Positions 37,155 to 47,480 of a stretch of 64,000 nucleotides of DNA are shown piece after piece (the stretch's first letter is position 1; each line of letters starts with the position of its first letter). The position numbers and the translations under genes were made by a program. The notes beneath the pieces are model-generated. The model was not told the DNA's origin and ran no database searches. It saw only the letters and a program-made list of their open reading frames with translations. The stretch is from NCBI GenBank assembly GCA_036417435.1, contig CM070900.1, positions 123,458,315 to 123,522,314 of the forward strand. The letters run 5' to 3'. This DNA comes from Inia geoffrensis (taxonomy: Eukaryota; Chordata; Mammalia; Artiodactyla; Iniidae).

Positions 37155-37440
37155 GGGCTTCCCTGGTGGTACAGTGGTTGAGAATCTGCCTGCTAATGCA
37201 GGGGACACGGGTTCAGGCCTTGGTCTGGGAAGATCCCACATGCCGCCGAGCAACTAGGCCCGTGAGCCACAATTACTGAGCCTGCGCGTCTGGAGCCTGT
37301 GCTCCGCAACAAGAGAGGTCGCGATAGTGAGAGGCCCCGTGCACCGCGATGAAGAGTGGCCCCCGCTTGCCACAACTAGAGAAAGCCCTCGCACAGAAAC
37401 GAAGACCCAACACAGCCATAAATAAATAAAATAAAAAAAA
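37155..37440 (+). mobile_element. Long CHR SINE
   Basis: Full CHR body from 'ggcttccctggtggtacagt' to an AAATAAATAAAATAAA tail. The flank 'aaatcttgtgg' is repeated at 37144-37154 and 37441-37451, within longer A-rich stretches. Confidence 0.93.
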
Positions 37441-37454
37441 AAATCTTGTGGCTT

Positions 37455-37845
37455 GACACATAAAAATCTGTACATAAATGTTCACAGTAGAACTATTCAT
37501 AATAGCCAAAAAATGGAAAGAGACCAAATGTGTATCAGTTGATGAACGGATAAACAAAATGTGGTATATACATATAATGGAATAGTTTTCAGTAATAAAA
37601 AAGAATGAAGTACTGCAACCTGCTACAACATGGATGAACCCTGAAAACAGTAAGCTAAATGAAAGAAGCCTGACACCAAAGACCACATATTGTATAATTC
37701 CAATCATATGAAATGTCCAAAATAGCAAATCTATAGAGACAGAAAGCAGGTTAGTGACTGTCTAGGACTGGTGATTTGGGGGAGGAATGGAGAGTAACTG
37801 CTAATGAGAACAGATTTTAGGGTGATAAAAACGTTATAAAACTGA
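37455..37845 (+). mobile_element. Old LINE-1 3'-region fragment
   Basis: 'gttcacagtagaactattca', 'ggataaacaaaatgtggtat' and 'catggatgaaccctgaaaac' are the L1 ORF2 end and 3' UTR. Confidence 0.75.
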
Positions 37846-38130
37846 CTACAATCATCAGAGAAATGCAAATAAAACCACAATGAGATACCAGCTCACACCC
37901 CTTTGGATGGCTATTATCAAAAAGACAAGCAGTAACAAGTGTTGGTGAACGTGTGGAGAAAAGGGAACCCTTGTACCCTGTTGGTGAGACTGTAAATTGG
38001 CACAGCCATTATGGAAAACAGTACGGAGGTTGCTCAAGAAATAAAAAATAGAACTACCATATCATCCAGCAATCCCACTTCCAGGTATATAACTAAAGGA
38101 AATCAAATCAGGATCTCAAAGACATTATAC
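37846..38130 (+). mobile_element. Second old LINE-1 ORF2 3' fragment
   Basis: It starts with an ORF2 segment that lies upstream of the preceding fragment in L1 order ('acaatcatcagagaaatgca' to 'catcatccagcaatcccact'), so it is a separate or rearranged L1 piece. Confidence 0.7.
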
Positions 38131-38960
38131 CTAATGTTAAAATTGCAACACTCCTTAAGTGTGATACCTGGAGTACATACCCAATCAATGGCATCTTTCC
38201 TGCCAATTTCCATGGCACGTGTGCAATCTTGATGTCTAGGACTCTGACACAACTTTCCCTTCAACACCTCAGCACCCTGGCTGGGAAGGAGCCTCACTTA
38301 GAATTGCAGTTTGGCAATGCTGATCTTCTTCCAAACTTGGAGCAGGCCTGACCTCCTGCAAATTGGCTGGCTGGCTGATATCCTGCTTTATGTTAGAGAA
38401 TCTACCTTGTAATATTCCACATTGTCACTTGCCAGACACTGTGGACCGTCACTGCCTGGACACATTGCTCCTGAAACTCTTACCTGCTTGAATGTTGACA
38501 CTGGCCTGGGCAAGCCAGAGATAGCCCCAACTATCCACTTGGATATGACCTGTGATTGCTGGTCCCTGCAGCTCCCTCAGGCATGAGCGTGACATTCCTG
38601 GATTCATCTCCTTTTTCTGCTGGCCTGCCAGTAAGGTTACAGCACTACCTCTGTTAATATAAAACATTTATGGTCTTATGGAGTATTGAAACATTGCTTA
38701 AAAAGTGTTATTTTTAAAATTTAAAGAGTAAACCCCAACTAATTCTATTTGGAGATACATTTGAGAATTTCACTGTATGTTAATATTTCTGGAAGGATGG
38801 AGGAATCAGACTACATCATATTCTAACTCCATAAAGAAGGGGAATCACAGGGCTAAAGTGTGAGTGACCCAAAAGTATAGCAACCAACTGCTCGTCATCA
38901 ACTTGGGGAGACTTAACTGACTGTGTCCAGGGCTCACTGTTAGGGCCACTGTAAGAAATG
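38131..38960. other. Unassigned block, part possibly an old LTR
   Basis: The part from about 38159 to 38667 is GC-richer than its surroundings, starts 'tgtgatacctgg' and ends 'ttaatataaaaca', as old LTRs can, but I find no TSD or family. The rest shows nothing. Confidence 0.3.
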
Positions 38961-38968
38961 ATCTAAAG

Positions 38969-39100
38969 GGACCTTCCCTGGCAGCCCAGTGGTTAAGGCT
39001 CCGCACTTCCACCGCAAGGGGTGCAGGTTCCATCCCTGGTCGGGGAACTAAGATCCCGCAAGCTGCGCAGTGCAGCTAAAAAAAAAAAAAAAAAGAAAGA
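38969..39100 (+). mobile_element. Short tRNA-SINE
   Basis: From 'ggaccttccctggcagccca' to an 18-base A tail. The flank 'atctaaag' is duplicated at 38961-38968 and 39101-39108, in a longer imperfect match. The stretch 39109-39520 beyond it is unremarkable. Confidence 0.9.
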
Positions 39101-39903
39101 ATCTAAAGAAGAAATTAGAAATGTGGCCATCAAGTGAAGGCATTTCACTGAGTAGGAATGAAAACCGAGTGGGAAACAGGATGGAAAGCCTTTGTGCAAG
39201 ATCATATATTTAGAAACAAAAAGAATAGATATGAGAAGCCAGGTTGTAAGTGCTATAAAAAGCTCAGGGACAAAGCTGAGCACTGTCACCCTAAACATGC
39301 AGGGAGAGAGCATTGTTATGAATCAACATAGCTATAAGGTTTAATACCGGGAAGACCATACATTTGCTGTATCAGTTAGTAGAAAGTTCCAAAATGAGAA
39401 AGCTCAGTTCTGTGTACTTGGGAGGAGCAGCAACCTTGGTTCCACAATTAAACCTAAAAAGTAACAAATGTCCCAAATAGTTGAGAACCCCCAAATTCAA
39501 CATGAAAAAAAAATCATATATTATAGCAAGTATTCATCAAATGTTTATTACTTGAATGAATGACAAATAATTTAATCCAACAATCTTCAAATTGCTTAAA
39601 ACTATGACAATATTTAGCTTTTCAAATTTCATATGACCTTACTCTTTCTGTGCTCTAGTTTCTAAAAGCCTGATAATTCCTTCTATTTCTCTTCAAAAAT
39701 TCTTATGCTTACAGTGAATAAACTGGCGGCATTATAAAATTATTTTTGTTCGAATGAAAATGTATATTCCTGCAAGACATTTCAACCAGTTGCAAATTAT
39801 CTGAACTGAAACAAATAAAATTATGCATTAAATTTTTATATCACTCTAAAAGTTCATGAACTATATATTCTACCACTCCAGGTTTTACTTAGAAGTTTTT
39901 GAT

Positions 39904-39909
39904 TTTATT
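39904..39909 (-). promoter_or_regulatory. Second candidate MSH3 polyadenylation signal AATAAA
   Basis: Perfect minus-strand AATAAA in 'TTCAAATAAAATC', about 265 bases downstream of the MSH3 stop codon. It is an alternative or additional signal to the one at 39971-39976. Confidence 0.4.
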
Positions 39910-39970
39910 TGAATCTTACCCTAAATGAGATTTTCTAATGACATGATAGAAATCTTAATATTCAAAAGTG

Positions 39971-39976
39971 TTTATT
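39971..39976 (-). promoter_or_regulatory. Candidate MSH3 polyadenylation signal AATAAA
   Basis: The minus strand reads AATAAA about 200 bases past the MSH3 stop, in 'TATAAATAAACAC'. A second perfect hexamer lies at 39904-39909. Which is used, or whether both are, cannot be told from sequence alone. Confidence 0.4.
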
Positions 39977-40172
39977 TATACTTTTAAAATGATGGCAGGA
40001 ACCTGAAACAGACTTTCTACACAAAAGGCCTCCCTGTTTCTAACAGGAATATACCACCGTCAGGTTTTATGCTCAGGTCACACAAAGATGGGCTGTTACT
40101 AGAGAGTTGTTTTATACATTTGGTATTTTTAATTCTCTATTTTTTGGTTCCAAAACGTAGTCTTCACTTTCA

Positions 40173-40281
40173 TCAGGAAGAGAAGTCTGTAATTTCTTCC
40201 AGTTTGAACTCATCCATCCACTTTTGCAAATCATTTGCATCATTTATCGTCCATAACTTCGCAAAACACTTTAGCCTTTTC
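40173..40281 (-). CDS. MSH3: MSH3 terminal coding exon 24 with stop codon
   Basis: The acceptor TTTTCTCTCCAG is followed by one base completing the Arg codon, then [25 protein letters not shown] and [10 protein letters not shown], then TGA (40173-40175). The basic KR-RLK start and the LQKW..EF segment match the mammalian MSH3 C-terminus. The last residues differ from what I recall of human MSH3 (EEF…EETQTSLLH). A single-base length difference after the GAAGAA codons moves the frame, so the protein ends EITDFSS about one residue earlier. Sequence similarity to the human gene appears to continue into the 3' UTR. This exon has no long ORF of its own on its strand and was found from the splice phase. 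Confidence 0.93.
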
Positions 40282-42604
40282 CTGGAGAGAAAATAAAATA
40301 CTATTTCTTTTATAAATGAAATTGTTAGAGGCCAGTACATCTCATGGAAAGCTATGAAAAGTCTGGTACATTAGACTCACAGGCAAGGTGACTGGGAAGC
40401 TGTGGTTGGGAAGCTATGTCAGGAAGCATCAGCCTTCCTGAGAAATAAGTTTTTCAGTGCCGCTATTATAATCAAGAGACCAAAATTGTTGATCAGCTCT
40501 CTCGACTCCGGGGAGGGGAAAGCCTAGCTTCCTCCCTCTTCTAACTCAGCCAGAGGCTATGTATGCTCACAGGATGAAAAGTAAAATTGATTTAATAATA
40601 TGACGCAGGCTATGGAAAGAGTAAAATGCCAACATAACAAAGACCTACTTAGGGTCTGAAGAAGGAGTATTTGAGTTCCAATCACTGCTCCAGCACCAAC
40701 TAGCTGCGTGACCCTGGTTTCCTGGTCAGCTTCCTACCCCCACTTGGCCTCATTTTCCCCAACTATAACATGGGGATGACAGCAGGTACCTATCTCACAA
40801 GGCTGTCATAAGGAATGAGTTAATGTATGTAAAGCAATAAGAACAGTAACTGGCACAGTGTCTAGGCTGCTGCAAAGGACTGACTGCCCAGACTTGCTGG
40901 TGCACACAGCAAGCATTCAATAAGTATTAGCTATTACCAAACCCACATGAATGCACTGGATTCAGTTTGCTTTCTTTGATCTCGCCAATGGAATCGATGT
41001 GACAGGCACTTTTAGTGAAAAGGAAAAACAATAAATGCAGTGTATCCTGATAAATCATCAGATTCCATCCCAATGCAACCTCTTTCTATAATTCTGTCTT
41101 TTTAAGATAACTTTCTAGATTTCAAAATGTCATATACTAGTCGGAAGAGTTAAAATATTTATAAATAACCTGTGAATTTCACTGCTCTTGCTTTATAGGC
41201 TATATAGCAGCAACATGTATAAACTCTCATATTTTATCACCATGTTGCTTATGTATCTTTTGTAGTAAAGTTTTATTCTAGTTTCTTTAGGGAAAAAGAA
41301 AAATAAGAAGACAACAAGAGAGGATTTAAATCAGCCCAAAGAACTATGGGCTAAGCTTATTTTTAAACTCTCATAGATGATTACTTTTCTCTCTAGAAAA
41401 ATTTTATGTTAATCTATTTTGTTACAAATAACTAGAAATAAGCAGTCACTGATTACAACATTTGTTTCTAACTTGGCATTGAGGAAAGGATCCAGAAGAG
41501 AATGCCAACAGAGGAAACGACATGTCTTTTATAGTATTCCAGCACTTTGGACCTGGTTCACCACCATTTACCACTGCAGAGTGTGGAGTGCAAGGCAGAA
41601 CCACAGAGGCAGGAAGAGGAGAAAGAGAAGTTGGTTGCACAACTGTACGCCAGTATACAAGTTGGCAAGTGTTTAACTAATATTAGGTGTTAATATTTCA
41701 ATATTTAAATAGGGGATGATTTCCAGAACTAAAACATATTCTTACAGTATAGTGGTCAGCCAAGATGCTCTATTGGACTAACAGCCTGTTCACTCCTGGT
41801 CATATGATTATGGACCAGGGCAATCATGTCCTGCCCCAGGCCGATCAGACTCTCCAAGCAGAGAAGGAGTGGGGTGGGAGGTAGGTGAGGAGCTTATGTT
41901 GTTTTATAATATAATCTTATATTTGGGGAAAAAAGGCTATAATTTATTATTTATTAGTATGATATTTTCCTAGGAATATCTTCCTTCCAAAGTATGTCTC
42001 AGGTTTACATGAAGATTAGTATATACACTGACTATATACTTGCTGGCTATCCAGGGTAAAAAGTGAGTGCATTCACAAAAGCGTTCCTAGATGATGGAGA
42101 AGTCAGAATGAAAACTTTGTCACAAACAAATCCACAAAGTAAGTGACGTATGGATACTGACTCTAATCACCTAGTTATGTGATACTATTATTTTCACTCC
42201 TGTCCTGACAGAATTCTTCATTTCTGAATGCATATCTGAATGCAATATATGAATAAAAGAAGTACTCTAAACATTTTATATATTGAGGTTTCCATTAGTA
42301 ATTTTTTGCATAAACGAATATTTTAGGCAACGAATGTGTTGGTACATATTAAGGAGTTAATTCTTTAGAAAAATGATTAAAAGAACCAATTTATCAACTT
42401 AATAAAGATCTGCCTAGAGAGGCATGAGTGAATTCACGTGAGCTTTGGTAAGAGCTGTTTTCATTTTATTGTAATTAAATGTTTCACAATACTTGAAGAG
42501 ACACTTGAAGGAAGTTCTGATGTTCATTTACAGGACAATCCTCTTCCTGGGACAGCTTGGAAGATTTCATTATAAATCAAAAAATGCAGCACAATCATTC
42601 TGAC
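40282..42604 (-). other. MSH3: MSH3 intron between exons 23 and 24
   Basis: The 2.3-kb intron runs from donor GTCAGA at 42599-42604 to the AG at 40282-40283. It contains a MIR (about 40655-40945). Otherwise I recognise no repeat, gene or RNA in it. The stretch 40946-42604 is A/T-rich unique-looking DNA. Confidence 0.85.
40655..40945 (+). repeat. MIR relic in MSH3 intron 23
   Basis: 'aactagctgcgtgaccctgg', 'ggcctcattttccccaacta' and 'ggcacagtgtctaggctg' follow MIR order, ending 'agcattcaataagtatta'. Confidence 0.82.
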
Positions 42605-42776
42605 CTTTTCATATTTACTAATCCTTCCAGCTCTTTTGATTTGCTAGCTGCTTTCTTTAAAATTTCTCCAGGAACATCTGCTAGTTTAGCCACATTGAGT
42701 CCATAACTCCTTGCTGCAACTCCTCTGGTTATTTGATAAAGAAAAGTGACAAAATCAGGAACCTGGTCTTCTTCAC
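42605..42776 (-). CDS. MSH3: MSH3 coding exon 23: C-terminal helical/HTH region
   Basis: The exon completes a Gly codon and then reads [38 protein letters not shown] and [17 protein letters not shown], ending with the first two bases of an Arg codon. The [11 protein letters not shown] segment is the conserved C-terminal helix-turn-helix of eukaryotic MutS homologues, used in dimer contact with MSH2. The length of 172 fits the phase left by the exons on either side. The acceptor is TTTTTTAG (AG at 42777-42778), with a CT microsatellite just upstream. The donor is GTCAGA (42599-42604), which is weaker than usual because it has C at +3. Reading through that donor would reach a TGA within a few codons. 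No frameshift or stop interrupts the exon. Confidence 0.96.
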
Positions 42777-42787
42777 CTAAAAAATAG

Positions 42788-42794
<7 letters not shown>

Positions 42795-42823
<29 letters not shown>
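42795..42823 (-). repeat. (CT)n microsatellite forming the polypyrimidine tract of MSH3 exon 23
   Basis: The plus strand has an uninterrupted AG run of 29 bases. On the gene's strand this is CT, ending 17 bases before the acceptor AG at 42777-42778, with only TTTTAACTCTATTTTT-like sequence between. It therefore occupies the place of the polypyrimidine tract. That its length affects splicing is inference. Confidence 0.9.
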
Positions 42824-42827
<4 letters not shown>

Positions 42828-43604
42828 AAACCATGCTTGAAAGTTGAAAGAAATTAGAGGATTAAAGACAACATACAAATTCTTATAACTTTATTCAATT
42901 AAAATTTATAATCTGAAAAAGAAATCCATTGTTCCTAATCCCTTGTTAGCTCCTTTTATCAATACTACATATCTCGAAAAGGGTAAATACTGCTCTGAAA
43001 ATGCTTTTGCATTTAGAATCTATCTTTTAGCTCAGTTAAAATGGTTTTTAACAATTACTCATTGCAAGCTAAGAAGTATTTAGTTTTATGCTGTTTGCTG
43101 AAAAATTTCCACTGACCTTCTGTATCAAAAAGAGAGTGATTCTGATACATGGTATAATACAATTTCTCCTTTAAAAATAGATTTTTTTTTTTAAAAAGTG
43201 TTTTCCAGTGGAAGAATATATTCACCAGTCTTGTAATACACTCTGTAAAGTAACATATATAAAGGATGTTTCTAACAGTGCTAGAAACAAAACCACAAAA
43301 ACAGATAAGGAAGTATTACATGTTGCACAGTTTAAATAACAAGACCGAGAAATTCTGGCTTATTAAACATCCAAGTTAACTAAGAGCTATACATATTGAA
43401 GTGGATGCTGTCTGGTACCACCCAAATCCCACTCAGGACTGAAGGGTTTACTGCCCCAACTGTCAGGAAGGCTGTTAAGCCTGCAACCCTCAGCTGTGTG
43501 CTCTCTTTGCGAACTTCCTCATCTGAAGAGAACTGCTTCACCCAAGGTCACGTCCCATCTTGGGCAACCTGCGTCCAGTGACTGGTTGCTATGGGAGTTT
43601 GTAG

Positions 43605-44192
43605 GCAGCCTCTAAGATGGCCACCAAAGTTCCCTGCCTCCTAGTGTTCAAGCCCTTGCGTCACTCCCTCTCCTTGAGTGTGGGCTGCTTCAAAGGACTT
43701 GCTTCTAATGAATAGAATATGACAAAAATTATGGCATGTCACTTTTGAGATTACATCATGAAAGACTGTGGCCTGTCTTGGGCACTCTCACTTTCTTTCT
43801 GGCTTGTCTGCTCTGAGGGAAGCCAGTGGTCATATTGTGGGCTGCCCTATGGAGGTCCCATGGAAAGAAACTGATGTCTCTGGCCAACAAGTCAGTGAGG
43901 GCCTGGAAGCCTACCAACAGCCACGTGAGTGAACTTGGAAGTGGCTATTCTGAGGTCTGCCAACAGCATGTGAGTGGGCTGGGAAGTGGATTGCCCCAGT
44001 CAAACCCTGAAGCGACTGCTGCCCTGGCCAATACCATGATGTAGCCTGTGAGAGACTGTGAGGCAGAGGTGTTCAGCTGAGCGGCCCCTGGATTCCTCCT
44101 CCACAGAAATTATGAGATAATAAATATTTGCTGTGTTAAGCTGCTATGTTTTGGGGGGTAATTTATTATGCAACAGTAGATAACTAATAAAA
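43605..44192 (+). repeat. MaLR-type (ERVL-MaLR) solo LTR
   Basis: 'gcctctaagatggccaccaa', 'ccttgagtgtgggctgcttc' and the end 'aataaatatttgctgtgtta', 'agctgctatgttttgg', 'cagtagataactaataaaa' fit the MLT1-type LTR with its polyadenylation region. It is non-coding. It shares this layout with the LTR at 51385-51865. Confidence 0.75.
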
Positions 44193-44482
44193 GGTATAAG
44201 GCCTGGCTCTCTCACCCGAAGTTGAGGTAACTCTGAAGGACCAACCCTCGTCAGAGCTCTCTGCAGGGTGGGCTGAAGCCTTCTAACTGTAACCCAGAGT
44301 TGATTGTGAGAGCACTCCCCAATAAACTCTGGCACGTAAACCTCAGAATCTGCTTCCTGGGGAAGCAGTCTACCACACAGTACATATACATGAAGTTAAA
44401 ACTTTTAAAGAATTGGAATATAATGAAGTACAATAATACAAAGACAAGACTGTGAAGGGATTCAGAACAAGCCTCCCCAAGA

Positions 44483-44933
44483 TGTGCCACTCTGGCATGC
44501 AGAGTGTCTGGGGCTGAAGACAGGGGAGGCCCCACAGGCTCAGGAAAGGCTTTTTAGCTCCCCCTTTCAACGGCCTGAAAGAATTTAGATGGAGGTAGGG
44601 AGGGCCCTGGCTCAGAGACAGACTGTTACCACAGATAACGTTTATCTGAATGACCTATGTATAGGGCAAGACAAACATCTAATTACCAAATATCTGTTTT
44701 TCTTATTTCCCTGTGACTTACCGTCCTCCCCTTTGATGCCCAGTCTCCTATCCTATTCCTTAGCTCAGGATGGCATAGAAGCCTCAACTGCCTGACTTGC
44801 CCTCATACTCTTATGAGGCCCCCATAGGTACATAATTAAATTTGGTTCTCTCCTGTTAATCTGTCTTATGTTAATTTGATTATGAGACCAGCCAAAGAAC
44901 CAAGAAGGATAGAGAACAAATTCTTCCCCAACA
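44483..44933 (+). repeat. ERV1-like solo LTR (probable)
   Basis: The right part, 'aattaaatttggttctctcc', 'tgttaatctgtcttatgtta' and 'agaccagccaaagaacc', is typical of the R/U5 end of gammaretrovirus-like LTRs. The limits assume TG…CA ends. No internal viral gene is present and no target duplication was confirmed. Confidence 0.55.
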
Positions 44934-45659
44934 GCTGCATACAGTTTAATCTTTGATAAACCTAAAGCAGCTCGGGATTATGCAGCTTTTATTACAAAAT
45001 TCAATATAATTGCACGGTATTGCAAAAATGTCCAAGATGAACCAGATTCACAATGATTTCTGAGACCCTAGTATACTTACTATAAGTTTATCAGGAGCTT
45101 TTCTCATATATTATTTCATTTGATAAATGTGTATGCTTTATTCTTTTATCCAGCTAAAAGCTAAAAAGCCAAAAGACTGAACACAACGGAGAAAAAGGAT
45201 AATGGAATTTTCTTTAATCTCCCCTAAGGATTCAGCAACAGACAAATAATACCTTTCTAAGGGTGGGTGCTAGAGGTGGGAGGTGAAAAGAATGCTGACA
45301 CTCTCAGGAATACACAGACTAAAACTCACATTACAAAGCACTAAGAATACCTTTTGCCTCCAAATAAAACTTAAGGAACACAAAGAACAGGTGACAAAGT
45401 GGGTGGGAAAAGACTAGGAAAGAAGCATGTAGAATCCAGTACCTGCTAACCTGGATAGTTTTTGGTTACCCTTCAATGCTCCCAAGACCCAAACTGAAGT
45501 GAACAGCAGTGGGGTATCAAAAAAGCCAATTCTTTTCATCTCAAAGACAAGTATTGCCTTTATCACTTCAACTGGGTTAGTCCTAGCTGATTTCTCCACC
45601 TCCAGCCTCTCTTCTATAATCTAGCCTCCACACTGACCTTTCTAAAAAAGAGATTAATT

Positions 45660-45808
45660 CATCTGTCAGTCCATCTATCCATTCATTATCCACCCATCCA
45701 TCTACCCATCCATCCACCCACCCATCCATCCACCTACCCATCCATCCATCCACCCATCCATCCACCCACCCACCCATCCATCCATCCATCCATCCATCCA
45801 TCCATCCT
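45660..45808. repeat. (CCAT)n tetranucleotide repeat array in MSH3 intron 22
   Basis: About 150 bases of TCCA/CCAT/CCAC units, most regular at 45772-45808. One strand can be read as a meaningless Asp-Gly-Trp-Met repeat, which is not a gene. Confidence 0.97.
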
Positions 45809-46187
45809 TTTCTGAAAGCCTACTAAATGCCACAAAACCCCCTCATTTAAACACTGCTTTGCTGATGGCTTTTTCCTTTTTTTTGCTTTATATACATATA
45901 AGATGTAGTATATATAATATAGCTAGCTAAAAAATGTTTCTTAAGTATAGCTATAAAATATAGTTAAATTATATAAAATATGATATTGCTCCCAAAAAAC
46001 TCATTAACATAGCTCAGTACAAACAACTGCTGAATTTGTCTTCATATAGCTGGTCTCTACTTTAGTACTAATTATGGTAGTTCTTACAGCATCAAGGTAA
46101 ATAATGTAACCACTCTTCCATAATCACCTGAAGGAGCTATTTTTATAGTTACGTTCTACTTCAAGACTATCTTTCACCACTCTTCCA

Positions 46188-46256
46188 CGGGAGAGAGAGG
46201 GAAGAAGAGGGAGAAGAGAGAGAGGGAGAGAGAGGGAGGCGTGTGTGCGTGTACAA
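46188..46256. repeat. GA-rich tract with a short GTGTGC end
   Basis: Imperfect GGGAGA/GAAGAG repeats (46188-46238) followed by 'gtgtgtgcgtgt'. Purine-only on one strand. Confidence 0.85.
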
Positions 46257-46554
46257 AGGAAACATGGAGGTGGAGAGAGCCAGGTCGCAGAGCAGATGGT
46301 AAAATGACTCATTTCTTTACAGCTTCAAATAAAAGTTCTTAGTGAGGACCCTACTTGTAAGCTATGACCAATTTCTTAAACAGGTATTACTGAAAAGCTT
46401 ATCTGACACTGCTTAGAGTCAGTGAAAGTAATCATTCAAGATTCTGTTTGTTACAGGGAAACTTAGCAAAACTGTTTTAAAGCAAAACTCCTCTAGACAG
46501 GTATTAAAGAGATGTGTGCTGATCAAATAGTTTCTGAAGTCACTTTTAGGATAG

Positions 46555-46680
46555 ATTCATAAAAATTTAGAGATGGATGAGGTTAGGAGACTTTTCCAAC
46601 ATCTTATGGACTGGAAGGGACTAAAACGCAGGCTTCTTACTGCTGGTCCATTGCTTTATCTACCACACCAAAGGAAATAG
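46555..46680 (-). repeat. Weak MIR-like relic
   Basis: 'agagatggatgaggttagga' to 'ctttatctaccacacc' resembles a reversed MIR end. It is strongly diverged. Confidence 0.35.
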
Positions 46681-46899
46681 ATAAGCATAGTATCTCGGAA
46701 GTCACCCAGAAGATCGCTGGGGCATTTTACCGATGACCAATGGCCTCTAATCTAGACAGAAGAGGAATTAGGTCAGAGGTAAAGGATAAAGCATAGATAC
46801 AGTCAGGGATAATATTGGAAGTGAGCAGGCAATGGAGGAATGCTTCAAGTTTCTGAGTGAAAATTATCTTCAACCTAAAATTCTAGACCTAGCTAAATT

Positions 46900-47480
46900 A
46901 TAAATCAAGTGTGAAGGTATGGAGACATTTTCATTCATGCAAAATCCTAAAAACTTTACCTTCTTTAGTTGATATTATTAGTAGCCTATCCAAAATCTAC
47001 TCCACCTCTAAGAAAACCCTGATTTATAAAGGAATTAGCTCCCTGACCATTTATCTCAGGGAGCAGTGTCCTCATATCCAGGTCCAAATGTGATCCCAAT
47101 TAGTCTAGGCTGATCAAAGTTATCCCTTCCATTCTTACTTCTAGGAATTGGTTTAAGAATGATCATGTGATTCAATCCTGAAAATAAGATAGGACACTGA
47201 TGAGATGCTACTGCGTATCTAAGAAAAGTTCCCTTGCTCCTAAGAAAGAGTCACAGGAAAAGCTGGTCTCTTTTCTTCCTTCCGACATTGTCAGTTCTGG
47301 ATGTGATGCCCAAAAGAGCTGCAGCCATCTTGCTGCTAGTCTGATGATGAAACCAGCAGGGCAGGAAGACAAAGCCTGGAGAACTGCACAGAAGAGGAGC
47401 TGAAGCCCACCCTTCCTGAGGTTCCTGTAATATGAGATTATACGTATCCTCATCGTCTGAGCTGGTGTGAGCCCAAGTGT
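46900..47480 (+). repeat. Unassigned ancient repeat-like block
   Basis: The segment around 'gcagccatcttgctgctagt', 'gatgatgaaaccagcagggc' and 'tttaagaatgatcatgtgat' resembles a medium-reiteration mammalian repeat and may be related to the block at 6905-7335 in the opposite orientation. Confidence 0.35.

Larger units (their letters stand above)
39700..40172 (-). other. MSH3: MSH3 3' untranslated region (left boundary approximate)
   Basis: This lies directly downstream of the MSH3 stop on the minus strand and has no recognisable repeat. On the minus strand it carries AATAAA at 39971-39976 and 39904-39909. From memory, similarity to the human MSH3 3' UTR continues at least this far. The left end at about 39700 is an estimate, because I cannot see a decisive cleavage site. 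A further AATAAA at 39544-39549 lies within what looks like an L2 tail and is less likely. Confidence 0.6.

Noticed and set aside
1..39700. First exons or promoter of RASGRF2, the usual neighbour
   Set aside because: No coding exon, CpG island or conserved peptide found in this part of the window.
40069..40296. 75-codon plus-strand frame
   Set aside because: It lies antisense to MSH3 exon 24 and its 3' UTR.
45583..45801. Frame encoding Asp-Gly-Trp-Met repeats, which could look like a repetitive protein
   Set aside because: It is the CCAT tetranucleotide array read in one frame; no start context or conserved flank.
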